Source: DATDOO01 sp035293245 (lineage in GTDB: Bacteria > Pseudomonadota > Gammaproteobacteria > Methylococcales > Methylococcaceae). Taken from it: a DNA stretch of 8,745 bases. The translations under genes were made by a program, and so were the position numbers. Each line of letters opens with the position of its first letter. The first letter of the stretch is position 1. The DNA is taken from the NCBI GenBank assembly GCA_035293245.1, contig DATDOO010000097.1:1-8745 (forward strand), read 5' to 3'. Positions 1-8,437 of this stretch are shown here, one piece after another. The notes under the pieces were generated by a model. It saw only the letters and a program-made list of their open reading frames with translations, was not told the origin of the DNA and searched no databases.

Positions 1-1
1 A

Positions 2-874
2 GCGGAACTGGACGAGACAAAGCCGCCGGCAGCCGAGGCAGGCGAACCGGCTATCGCGGACGCCTCTGGTGAATATGCCGGCAACCACATCGACCGCATG
101 GTGCGGGTGCTCAAGCTGTCCAAGACCCTGCGCCTGCCGGAGAACCGCACCCTGGTGTTCGACCGGGTGCGCGGGCTGGACGGCTTCGATTACCTGCAGG
201 CCGAAGCCGAGGAGCAAAACGGCAATGACAAGCGGATAGCCATCGTTTTCGGCCCGCCCGACGGCGCCATCGGCTCGGAAACCGTCTACGCCGCCGCCGA
301 GGAAGCGAAGGACGCCGGTTACGCCAAACTGTACTTCTTTGGTTTCGCTATCCAGGCCAAGGCGCGGGAAATGATCGAGGACCGCGGCAGGAAAAAGCTA
401 CCCTGCGCCTTCATCACCGTGACGCCGGACGTGCTGATGTCCGACTTGCTGAAGACCACCCGCGCCTCGGAAATTTTCTCGGTAACCGGCTTGCCGGACA
501 TCGAGGTGGTCCAGTTGCCCAACTCCGGCGCGACGGGCGCGATGCTGTATCAGGTGAAATTGAAAGGCTTGGACATCTTCAATCCGGCGACCTTGAAAAC
601 CGAAGACGTGGAGGCCGAGGACCTGCCGTGCTGGATGCTGGACAGCGATTACGACGGGCTGTCGTTTTACGCTACCCAGGTGTTTTTCCCTAAGACCAGC
701 GCCTGGGAAAACCTCAAGAAATCGCTCAAGGCGGAATTCGACGAATCTCTGTGGGCGCACCTGTCGGGCACGGTCAGCGAGCCGTTCCCCCTGGGCCAGC
801 GGCGCCGGGTGGCCGTGAAAGTGATTGACGAGCGCGGCAACGAATTGATGGTGGTGCGCGAGGTGGCGCCATGA
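2..874 (+). CDS. Adenine-type DNA methyltransferase, type III Mod-like, C-terminal part (5' partial)
   Basis: The reading frame is open from base 2, so the gene begins before the window; the ATG at 98 is internal. The visible ~290 residues are the region after the catalytic core, so the SAM-binding and DPPY-type motifs would lie outside. I recognise the C-terminal region of methyltransferases that partner large DEAD/DEAH restriction subunits: a segment around FGPPDGAIGSETV followed by GFAIQAKA, then DVLMSDLLKTT, the strongly conserved LDSDYDGLSFYATQVFFP, SAWENLKKSLKAE, and the ending RRVAVKVIDERGNELMVV. In such systems this subunit methylates adenine in the recognition site and supplies sequence specificity. 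The stop codon overlaps a downstream ATG (ATGA, 871-874), indicating translational coupling to the restriction gene. Recognition is from memory of the family, not a search. Confidence is high for a methyltransferase C-terminus, lower for the exact subtype. Confidence 0.8.
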   Translation, partial: AELDETKPPAAEAGEPAIADASGEYAGNHIDRMVRVLKLSKTLRLPENRTLVFDRVRGLDGFDYLQAEAEEQNGNDKRIAIVFGPPDGAIGSETVYAAAEEAKDAGYAKLYFFGFAIQAKAREMIEDRGRKKLPCAFITVTPDVLMSDLLKTTRASEIFSVTGLPDIEVVQLPNSGATGAMLYQVKLKGLDIFNPATLKTEDVEAEDLPCWMLDSDYDGLSFYATQVFFPKTSAWENLKKSLKAEFDESLWAHLSGTVSEPFPLGQRRRVAVKVIDERGNELMVVREVAP

Positions 875-1004
875 GCGGGGCGCAACCGTTGAAGACCCCA
901 TCGTCAATTCCGCCTTCGAGGAACCACGACACCACTGGATCATCCGCAAGGGCGAGCCGCCGCTGAAGCAGGCCGGCCGCCGCGCGGCCAGTTATTACTT
1001 CCGC
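871..1004 (+). other. N-terminal coding segment of the restriction subunit, cut off from its ATG by a probable 1-nt frameshift
   Basis: Upstream of the GTG at 1005 the same frame stays open to 849 (stop at 846-848) and reads VEDPIVNSAFEEP at 888-926, then HHWIIRKGEPP and GRRAASYYFRVPEG. This matches the characteristic opening of this restriction-subunit family (roughly NPI.NSPFEEP, then a GRRP.YF-type segment). No ATG, GTG or TTG exists in this frame between 849 and 1004. The natural start, ATG at 871 with GAGGTG five bases upstream and ATGA overlap with the methyltransferase stop, is in another frame. One extra base between 871 and 888 (for example in G4 at 877-880 or the CCG at 886-888) would give MSGAQPVEDPIVN. 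The segment is therefore genuine coding sequence, with either a real null mutation or a sequence error. Confidence 0.75.
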
Positions 1005-4000
1005 GTGCCGGAGGGGGCCGCACGCGGCAAAGCCAAGAAGACCAAGCAGATAGATCTCTTCGAGGACAGCGACAAGCTGGGCGATGAAATCGCCCTGGAG
1101 GCTGCCAACCTGATTCGCTCCCGTCTCGCGCTGTGGCGCGAGCGGAGTTACGAGGGCGCCACAAATCTCACCAGGGAGCTACTGGCGCTGTGGAATAGCG
1201 AAGACCGCAAGCAACGCCTGTTCTTCGCCCAGCGCGAGGCGGCCGAAGCCGTTATTTTGCTCACCGAAGGACCGCATGACCTCTTGCAAGGTCTGGACGC
1301 CATGATTCCCTGGGACGAACCCGGCGCCGCCGCCAAGTCGCTGGGCTGCCGGGCATTCCGCCGTTACGCATTGAAGATGGCCACCGGATCGGGCAAGACC
1401 ACGGTCATGGCGATGCTGGCCGCCTGGAGCATCCTCAACCGTCTGTTCCGTCCCGACGACGAACGTTTTGCGGATACGGTGCTGATCGTTTGTCCCAACG
1501 TCACCATCCGCGACCGGTTGCGAGAACTCGATCCCGAACAAGGAGATTGCTCGCTGTATGCGACCCGGCAACTGGTCCCGCCACGCTTGCTGGCCGATTT
1601 GCGCCGGGGCGATGTGATCGTCACCAACTGGCACAATCTGGCGCGGGCGGAACTCAAGGACGTCAACGGCGTTTCCGCCAAGGTCGTCAGGCGCGGCGTG
1701 CCGATGACGAAGATGGTGACCAAGACCATCGATGGCCAAAAGGTCGAGGTACAGGAAACCCAATATATGGAATCGGATACCGCTTTCGTCCGGCGCGTCC
1801 TGGGCAATCGCAAAGGCCGTAGCCCTGCCATCCTGGTTTTCAACGACGAAGCGCACCACGCCTACCGGCGCGGCAACGACGGCAAAGACGAGCAAGAGGT
1901 GGTCCTGGATCGGGAAATGGCCGACTTGTACGACCGGGAGGCCACCGTCTGGATCGAGGGACTGGATCGGATCAATACGGTGTTGAGCGGCAAACGAAAG
2001 AACGGCATCCGCATGTGCGTGGACTTGTCGGCCACTCCGTTCTTCATCCAGGGCAGCGGCAACGAGGTTGGACGCCCATTTCCGTGGATCGTGTCCGACT
2101 TCGGCTTGTTGGATGCCATCGAGTCCGGCATGGTCAAAGTGCCAATGCTGCCCTCGGCGGACATTTCCGGCGCGGAGCGCCCGGCCTATTTCAACATCTG
2201 GCGCTGGGTACAGGATCAATTGCGAACGGAAGGCATCACCGGAGACCCGTCCCCGCAAGACATGCTGCGCTACGCGGTACAGCCGATCAATCTGCTGGCC
2301 CAGGAATGGGAAGAAACAGCGGGGACATGGACGAGAGAGTACGAGGCGAAAAATCGACTTTCTCCCGCGCCACCGGTTTTTATCATCGTCTGCCGAGACA
2401 CCGCATTGGCCAAGGAGCTTTACGCCTGGCTTGCGGAAGGCAAGCAGGGCTATGGTCCAGCGCTATCCTGCTTCCTCAATCGGCCGGGCCAGCCGGTGAC
2501 TGTGCGGGTGGATTCCAAGGTGGCTGAGGAAATCGAATCTGGCAGTGGCAGCGACGAAGCCAAACGTCTGCGCTTTATACTGGAAACCATAGGAAAAACC
2601 GCTTGGCCAGGCGGTGTGATCCCCACTGAATATGGGGCTATCGTGGCGAAGCACAATTCAAAAGCGGCTGAAGGCGATGAGAGCGTCGCGTTTATTAATC
2701 CCGCCATTCCGCCGGGACGGGATATCCGCTGCATCATCTCGGTTGCCATGTTGACCGAAGGCTGGGACGCCACGACCGTTACCCACATCATCGGTCTCCG
2801 TCCATTTGGCTCCCAGTTGTTGTGCGAACAGGTCGTGGGACGGGCTTTGCGCCGTACCCATTACGGCGAAGAAAACGGCTTGCTGATCGGCGAGGAAGCG
2901 AAGGTTCTGGGAGTCCCCTTCGAATTGGTGCCGTTCAAGGTGAAAGCGAGCGACGGCTCCGCCGGGAGTCCAGATATCTGTCACGTTTTCGCTGTGCCGG
3001 AAAAGTCGGCCTTCGAGATCAGCTTTCCCATTGTCGAGGGATACGATGAACCCGGATACGCCGGTGTTGCGATGAATTGGGACCAAGTCCATTCCATCGT
3101 GCTCGACCCGCTGCAAGAGCCTGACTCCGTGCTGGTAAGGCCGATGGTTGCCAAGGACGGCAGTTTGATACCGTTCAGCCCTGGAAAATCGCAGGAAATC
3201 AATCTCTCGGAGTGGCGGCAGAGCATTCGGGAACAGCAAGTTTCCTTCCAACTGGCTGCTGTGCTTACCCAGCGGATTCAGGAGGAATACGGGGACGCCG
3301 TACCACCCCACTGTTTGTTTCCCCAGTTGCTGGGCTACAGCCGTGAATTTCTCGCCAGCAAGCTCGAACTGCTGGGAGGCCGGTTGCGCGTGGATGTGCC
3401 CCTGGCGCCGTATTTCCCCAAAGCCGTTGAAGCGCTCATGGCGGGCTTGTCGCCCGTTGGCCAGGAACGGGCGGAAGCGGAACGGGCACGGATTCCGCCT
3501 TGTCCGGCAGGGATAGGCTCAACCGACAAGGTCGATTTCTACACTACCCGGAAGCCGTGGGGCACCGTGGAGAAATGTCACCTCAATCTTTGCGTGGCGG
3601 ATACAGGGCAATGGGAACAAAGCGCGGCTTATTGCCTGGATGTTCACCCTGGCGTGGCGGCTTGGGTCAAGAATGACCACGTAGGCTTGCAAATCCGCTA
3701 CCGCAAGGCCGGGCGATCTCACAATTACATTCCAGATTTTCTCGTCCGTTTGAACGGCGGACAGATGCTGATCCTTGAAGTGAAAGGGCAGCTTGGTGAT
3801 GCCCTGATCAAAGGCAATGCTGCCGAACGGTGGGTCAAAGCTGTGAACCGGGAGAAGCGGTACAGCCAGTGGAGTTACCACTTGGTACGGCACCCGGCCG
3901 ACGTGATGGCATTGTTGGATGAAATGATCGGTGTTTCCGCCCGCCAGGGACACTTGGAGAAGCTAAATAAAGGTAAATTCCGGGATGCAAGGCCTCCCGA

Positions 4001-4091
4001 AAGTGCCCCGGAAGCAGAGCAACGATGCCATCAAGAAGATGCCGAAGCACCGGCGGGATGCGGTGCGAAGCTATACTGGTTCCGGGTATAA
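1005..4091 (+). CDS. Large restriction endonuclease subunit: SF2 DEAD/DEAH ATPase with C-terminal PD-(D/E)xK nuclease (type III Res-like)
   Basis: This is the ATP-dependent restriction subunit partnering the methyltransferase just upstream. Residue numbers count from the GTG at 1005. Walker A MATGSGKTT is at ~125-133, the DEAH box (FNDEAHHAY) at 281-284, motif III SATPF at 342-346, motifs V-VI (TEGWDATTVTHIIGLRPFG, then QVVGRALRR) ending ~617, and a nuclease motif PDF at 910-912 followed by LEVKG with E925 and K927. This is the Res layout of translocase then endonuclease. The true N-terminus extends about 38 or more residues upstream (see 871-1004), so GTG 1005 is only the first usable start of the unbroken frame. 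Homology appears to end near MALLDEMIGVSA (~residue 980, ~3943). The last ~45 codons read the wrong frame of the ART remnant and look like accidental read-through. I associate it with the BPTD_3080-type restriction family, from memory. Confidence 0.82.
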   Translation: MPEGAARGKAKKTKQIDLFEDSDKLGDEIALEAANLIRSRLALWRERSYEGATNLTRELLALWNSEDRKQRLFFAQREAAEAVILLTEGPHDLLQGLDAMIPWDEPGAAAKSLGCRAFRRYALKMATGSGKTTVMAMLAAWSILNRLFRPDDERFADTVLIVCPNVTIRDRLRELDPEQGDCSLYATRQLVPPRLLADLRRGDVIVTNWHNLARAELKDVNGVSAKVVRRGVPMTKMVTKTIDGQKVEVQETQYMESDTAFVRRVLGNRKGRSPAILVFNDEAHHAYRRGNDGKDEQEVVLDREMADLYDREATVWIEGLDRINTVLSGKRKNGIRMCVDLSATPFFIQGSGNEVGRPFPWIVSDFGLLDAIESGMVKVPMLPSADISGAERPAYFNIWRWVQDQLRTEGITGDPSPQDMLRYAVQPINLLAQEWEETAGTWTREYEAKNRLSPAPPVFIIVCRDTALAKELYAWLAEGKQGYGPALSCFLNRPGQPVTVRVDSKVAEEIESGSGSDEAKRLRFILETIGKTAWPGGVIPTEYGAIVAKHNSKAAEGDESVAFINPAIPPGRDIRCIISVAMLTEGWDATTVTHIIGLRPFGSQLLCEQVVGRALRRTHYGEENGLLIGEEAKVLGVPFELVPFKVKASDGSAGSPDICHVFAVPEKSAFEISFPIVEGYDEPGYAGVAMNWDQVHSIVLDPLQEPDSVLVRPMVAKDGSLIPFSPGKSQEINLSEWRQSIREQQVSFQLAAVLTQRIQEEYGDAVPPHCLFPQLLGYSREFLASKLELLGGRLRVDVPLAPYFPKAVEALMAGLSPVGQERAEAERARIPPCPAGIGSTDKVDFYTTRKPWGTVEKCHLNLCVADTGQWEQSAAYCLDVHPGVAAWVKNDHVGLQIRYRKAGRSHNYIPDFLVRLNGGQMLILEVKGQLGDALIKGNAAERWVKAVNREKRYSQWSYHLVRHPADVMALLDEMIGVSARQGHLEKLNKGKFRDARPPESAPEAEQRCHQEDAEAPAGCGAKLYWFRV

Positions 4092-4409
4092 GGAGCAGAA
4101 CAATTCACTCTGGGTGGGGAACCCGAGCGGGGCCAGTCGACGTCAATCAACCCGTCCACCTGGAGCGGCAACGTCCATCTTAAAATGACGGTGGGGCCTG
4201 GCGTGAAGGGGCTGTATGTGGGCGAAGGTACGGTGGGCAGTGACTTGACTGGTAGCAGCGGGCTATCCACTCATCCTGCCGAGAAGGAACTGCTTCTTCC
4301 TCCGGACACGCGGCTTTTGGTCCAGCGCGTCATGAGGTCGAATGGAAGGGATGCCGACGGGTTCGGTGCTATTTACACAGTAGAGGTTTTGGTGTTGCCC
4401 AATGAATAA
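3967..4409 (+). pseudogene. Phage-type ADP-ribosyltransferase (ART) domain remnant, frameshifted and internally deleted
   Basis: Two frames together make an ART (R-S-E class) domain with the middle missing. The first frame (open 3967-4188, ATG at 3985) contains NDAIKKM and YTGSGYKEQNNSLW (4072-4113), the usual N-terminal Y-x-x-x-x-Y...N..L element. The second frame, read from about 4131 and including ATG 4185, gives QSTSINPSTWSGNVHL (STS motif at 4137-4145), VGPGVKGLYV, and AEKELLLPPDTRLLV, whose E-x-E catalytic motif is EKE at 4281-4289. The segment that should carry the arginine strand (YRG-like), normally tens of residues, is absent: at most ~8 residues separate NNSLW from STS. The enzyme cannot be active as it stands. 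The stop overlaps the next gene's ATG by 8 bases. Such domains occur at C-termini of phage head and polyvalent proteins. The 4185-4409 piece could be called a gene but is only the C-terminal half. Confidence 0.72.
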
Positions 4410-4899
4410 CGAAAAACGAAACCCGGGCGGTGATGCGACCGGCCTTCTGCAGTCGCTGCGGTCGCAGGACGAGAAATCGCTGCTCCTATCCGGAAACATC
4501 GAGGTCCTGGTGCGGAAGTTCCTTTCCGAAGTGTTCTCGGCGGTAGAGGCCGGCAGTAAGGGGTACGTCTCCCGCGAGAGGGCGATTAGCACGATCCAGA
4601 ACAACTGCCTTTACTACGCCCGCATTTTCACTGGAGAGACCAAGACGGTCCATTTTGGGGGGGTGGAAGTCGAGTACACCACGGACTCAAAGTGGCATCC
4701 GACCGGCCTGGCCGCCTTTATCCGGAAGGAGATGGGTATGCCGCCAGACGTCGCTGATGATGAGGCCATCGCCGACGCATGGGCCTCGCTCGCCAAATCT
4801 GCGCTGCAGATCGTCGAGTCGTATGGCTCTGATTCAGAGCGTGCCGTTGACGCTCTGGTGGCTCATGGTGTCCGCCTGTTCTCAGGGATCAAGGTATGA
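4402..4899 (+). CDS. Unknown phage-associated protein, 165 residues
   Basis: I do not recognise a family. The frame is intact, starts at ATG 4402 inside the end of the ART frame (ATGAATAA overlap) and ends in an ATGA overlap with the next gene at 4896. It therefore sits in a tightly coupled operon with the ART and the MTHVKGYT gene, as in phage structural modules. No signal peptide or membrane segment is apparent. The protein looks soluble and mostly helical: a helical N-terminal half (LVRKFLSEVFSAVEAG, then ERAISTIQNNCLYYARIF), a short beta-like stretch (TVHFGGVEVEYTTDS), then a helical acidic C-terminal half (ADDEAIADAWASLAKSAL). It is the least damaged gene of the plus-strand prophage fragment. 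An immunity partner or structural accessory of the upstream ART is possible from position alone, but nothing in the sequence shows it. Confidence 0.65.
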   Translation: MNNEKRNPGGDATGLLQSLRSQDEKSLLLSGNIEVLVRKFLSEVFSAVEAGSKGYVSRERAISTIQNNCLYYARIFTGETKTVHFGGVEVEYTTDSKWHPTGLAAFIRKEMGMPPDVADDEAIADAWASLAKSALQIVESYGSDSERAVDALVAHGVRLFSGIKV

Positions 4900-4987
4900 C
4901 GCACGTCAAAGGCTACACCAAGAAGGATGGCACGGCCGTCCGCGATTACGTGAAGCAGACTGGTCTGTTCGGTGGTGGGCATCAGCA

Positions 4988-7210
<2,223 letters not shown>

Positions 7211-7261
7211 TCCGATTATCTTTTCCTTGAACTCTTCAGGCTCATGTCTCGTTGGACAAGG

Positions 7262-7537
7262 CTACGACTTGCCGAACAGCAATAAATCGACTATGTTTGG
7301 GTTGCAGCAGCGACGGAAGCCGATGGACTCGCCAGTCACAGGTTTGCTGCCGGTGGGGTAACTCCCGGACTCTGTAGAGTTCCGAAAGACCGAAGGCGCC
7401 GACCCAATGGTCCGCAACGACGGCTCGCTCTTCTGGAGCGGGCCGTTGTTCTTTCTGGCATCGCGCTTTTGGATGAGATCGCGCACCCTCGCGGCGCTCA
7501 TCTGATACCAGGAATCGAACACGTACACCTTCCGCAC
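7262..7537 (-). CDS. Unrecognised 91-codon ORF ending in TAG in frame with the polyvalent protein
   Basis: Not recognised. The frame opens after a TGA near 7545, and the first candidate start is GTG 7537. It begins KVYVFDSWYQMSAARVRDLI and ends in a Cys/Arg/Asn-containing stretch (FRRCCNPNIVDLLLFGKS). It ends at TAG (7262-7264), and the same frame then continues without a further stop into the 740-codon polyvalent gene (PCPTRHEPEEFKEKIIG and onward). It may therefore be the interrupted N-terminal extension of that protein, a separate short gene, or non-coding filler between two phage fragments. No Shine-Dalgarno-like sequence is convincing at GTG 7537. The opposite strand has no better frame here. 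Confidence 0.25.
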   Translation of the reverse strand: MRKVYVFDSWYQMSAARVRDLIQKRDARKNNGPLQKSEPSLRTIGSAPSVFRNSTESGSYPTGSKPVTGESIGFRRCCNPNIVDLLLFGKS

Positions 7538-7548
7538 GTCGCTTCACA

Positions 7549-7842
7549 TCAGCGCAGCGCAACCATCCCCAGCACGAATACCTGCACCGCATCGCCATCA
7601 ACCGCCTCGACGATGGCAGGCTCGCCGTCACCGAATGAGAGGAAGTCCGCAACTGCCGGGAATGCTTTGGCCAGCGGCTCGCCACGGGTCGCTTCCCACG
7701 CCCCTATGCCAGCCACCGCGTCGAAAACGACAATGGCATCGGCCATGTGCGCCTTGACTAAATCGGCGATATAGACAATAGCGCCAACTTCCGGAACGTA
7801 ATGTCGGCAACGCCCGACACGTGGGGGCATATCTGGGGGCAT
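7549..7842 (-). pseudogene. Diverged, truncated second copy of the polyvalent protein's middle region
   Basis: The frame encodes IVYIADLVKAHMADAIVVF, AGIGAWEATRGEPLAKAFPA, VADFLSFGDGEPAIVEAVDG and DAVQVFVLG. It aligns nearly end to end with residues ~229-291 of the 740-residue protein (AYVADLFKA; IGVWEVM; DILSFGGGEPAVVESIDGDT; VQVSVLG), with one insertion of a few residues; I judge about half of the residues identical. The homology stops just after VLG and the frame ends at TGA 7549-7551, so the ITVHPNG and coiled-coil parts are missing. The apparent start MPPDMPPRV at 7842 is an artefact: it translates the direct repeats at 7822-7844. This is either an internal duplication or a piece of a second related prophage. 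The similarity is read directly from the sequence; the function is unknown. Confidence 0.7.
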
Positions 7843-7844
7843 AT
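7822..7844. repeat. Two 11-bp direct repeats TGGGGGCATAT, possible integrase arm or attachment-region sites
   Basis: TGGGGGCATAT occurs at 7822-7832 and again at 7834-7844, a 12-bp period. Paired repeats of this T-G-run-CATA kind are something I remember near tyrosine-integrase genes and ends of genomic islands, where they act as arm-type binding sites. They lie exactly where phage-like coding stops and chromosomal-looking genes (smbP, fccB) begin. No integrase gene is in the window, so the assignment to an element end is inference. Confidence 0.45.
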
Positions 7845-7930
7845 GTTTAGAGCCGCTTCACGAACCTCACGACACACATGGGATTGGCAGAACTATTCGA
7901 TTCAGGCCGGGCCCCTTTACCGCATGAACC

Positions 7931-7953
7931 GCCCGGCGTGTTCTACGCCGGGC
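7931..7953. terminator. Perfect 9-bp hairpin downstream of smbP
   Basis: GCCCGGCGT (7931-7939), loop GTTCT, ACGCCGGGC (7945-7953) is a perfect GC-rich stem. It lies 27 bp past the smbP stop on that gene's transcript. No U-run follows on either strand, so it is not a classical intrinsic terminator; it may stabilise the smbP mRNA 3' end or end transcription inefficiently. It is the only strong hairpin I noticed in the ~137-bp gap 7843-7979, which otherwise holds the end of the direct repeats and no gene or tRNA I can recognise. Confidence 0.5.
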
Positions 7954-7979
7954 GAATTCAACCCGCGGCGTTGCTTCAC

Positions 7980-8312
7980 TTACTGCGCCGCCTTGATGTG
8001 GGTCACGGCTTCCTTGGCGTGGGTGGTCGCCACGTCGGCGTGGCCCAATTTGCCGTGCTCAACGGCCTGCTGCAAGTGCTCGATGCCTGTCGCCATGTGC
8101 GGATTGGCCTTTTCCGCCTGGGCGGCTTTGGCGTGCTTCAAGGCTTCCTCGGCATGCTGGGTCAGCACGTCGGCGTGCTTGGCCTCGCCGTGCGTGACGG
8201 CGGCATTGGCGTGTTCCAACGCCTGCGCCGCATGGCTGGCCTCGGCGGACAGAACGGCGCTGGAAAACACCAGGAACAGGGCGCTCGCAAGCGCCAGTAA
8301 TTTACCTTTCAT
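7980..8312 (-). CDS. smbP: Small periplasmic metal-binding protein SmbP
   Basis: 110 residues. The N-terminus MKGKLLALASALFLVFSSAV is a clear Sec signal peptide, probably cut within SAVLSAEA. The mature part is almost entirely helical, alanine-rich and carries 12 histidines at spacings suited to helical faces (SHAAQALEHANAAVTHGEAK; LTQHAEEALKHAKAAQ; THAKEAVTHIKAAQ). HADVLTQHAEEALKHAKAAQ and HADVATTHAKEAVTHIKAAQ are an internal duplication of about 20 residues. This matches SmbP, the Nitrosomonas europaea four-helix-bundle protein that binds several Cu(II) and other divalent ions in the periplasm and probably buffers or detoxifies metal. The start is secured by AGGAGGT (minus strand, 8317-8323) placed 4 bases before ATG 8312. 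It lies 125 bp downstream of the fccB-like gene on the same strand; its own promoter is possible. Confidence 0.9.
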   Translation of the reverse strand: MKGKLLALASALFLVFSSAVLSAEASHAAQALEHANAAVTHGEAKHADVLTQHAEEALKHAKAAQAEKANPHMATGIEHLQQAVEHGKLGHADVATTHAKEAVTHIKAAQ

Positions 8313-8396
8313 CGCAACCTCCTCGGCTCTTCGGCCTGATTAACGTTTCGTTTCGGAGCCATACGGCGTCTTCCCAGTGGGGTATGCCGTTTCCTG

Positions 8397-8424
8397 AGTA
8401 TTGCAGGGGGTTGAAAATTTACAA
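8397..8424 (-). promoter_or_regulatory. Weak sigma-70-like promoter candidate for smbP
   Basis: On the minus strand TTGTAA (8424-8419) and AATACT (8402-8397) are separated by 16 bp, with a TG one base before the -10 (extended -10). Each hexamer matches consensus at 4 of 6 positions. It lies about 85 bp upstream of the smbP ATG, within the fccB-smbP gap. The leader downstream contains a loose ACGGC...GCCGT pairing (8363-8390). Weak evidence; co-transcription with fccB is equally possible. Confidence 0.28.
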
Positions 8425-8437
8425 GGTGAATGTCGGA

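Noticed and set aside
1179..2258. 359-codon minus-strand open frame opposite the restriction gene
   Set aside because: It is antisense to the Walker A-to-SATPF region, whose plus-strand motifs are unmistakable. Long antisense frames are expected in GC-rich genes, and its residues resemble no known family.
7815..7842. MPPDMPP start of the 97-codon minus-strand ORF as a real N-terminus
   Set aside because: It is just the translation of the TGGGGGCATAT direct repeats. Similarity to the polyvalent protein starts only after RHYVPEVGA.
7845..7930. Possible tRNA gene or tRNA fragment (TTCGATTC near 7896) as an integration site
   Set aside because: No matching T-stem or acceptor stem forms on either strand, and no anticodon arm is identifiable.
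7801..8343. 180-codon plus-strand cysteine/alanine-rich frame, and a 140-codon frame at 7878-8300
   Set aside because: They run antisense through smbP, whose signal peptide, Shine-Dalgarno and histidine repeats fix the coding strand.
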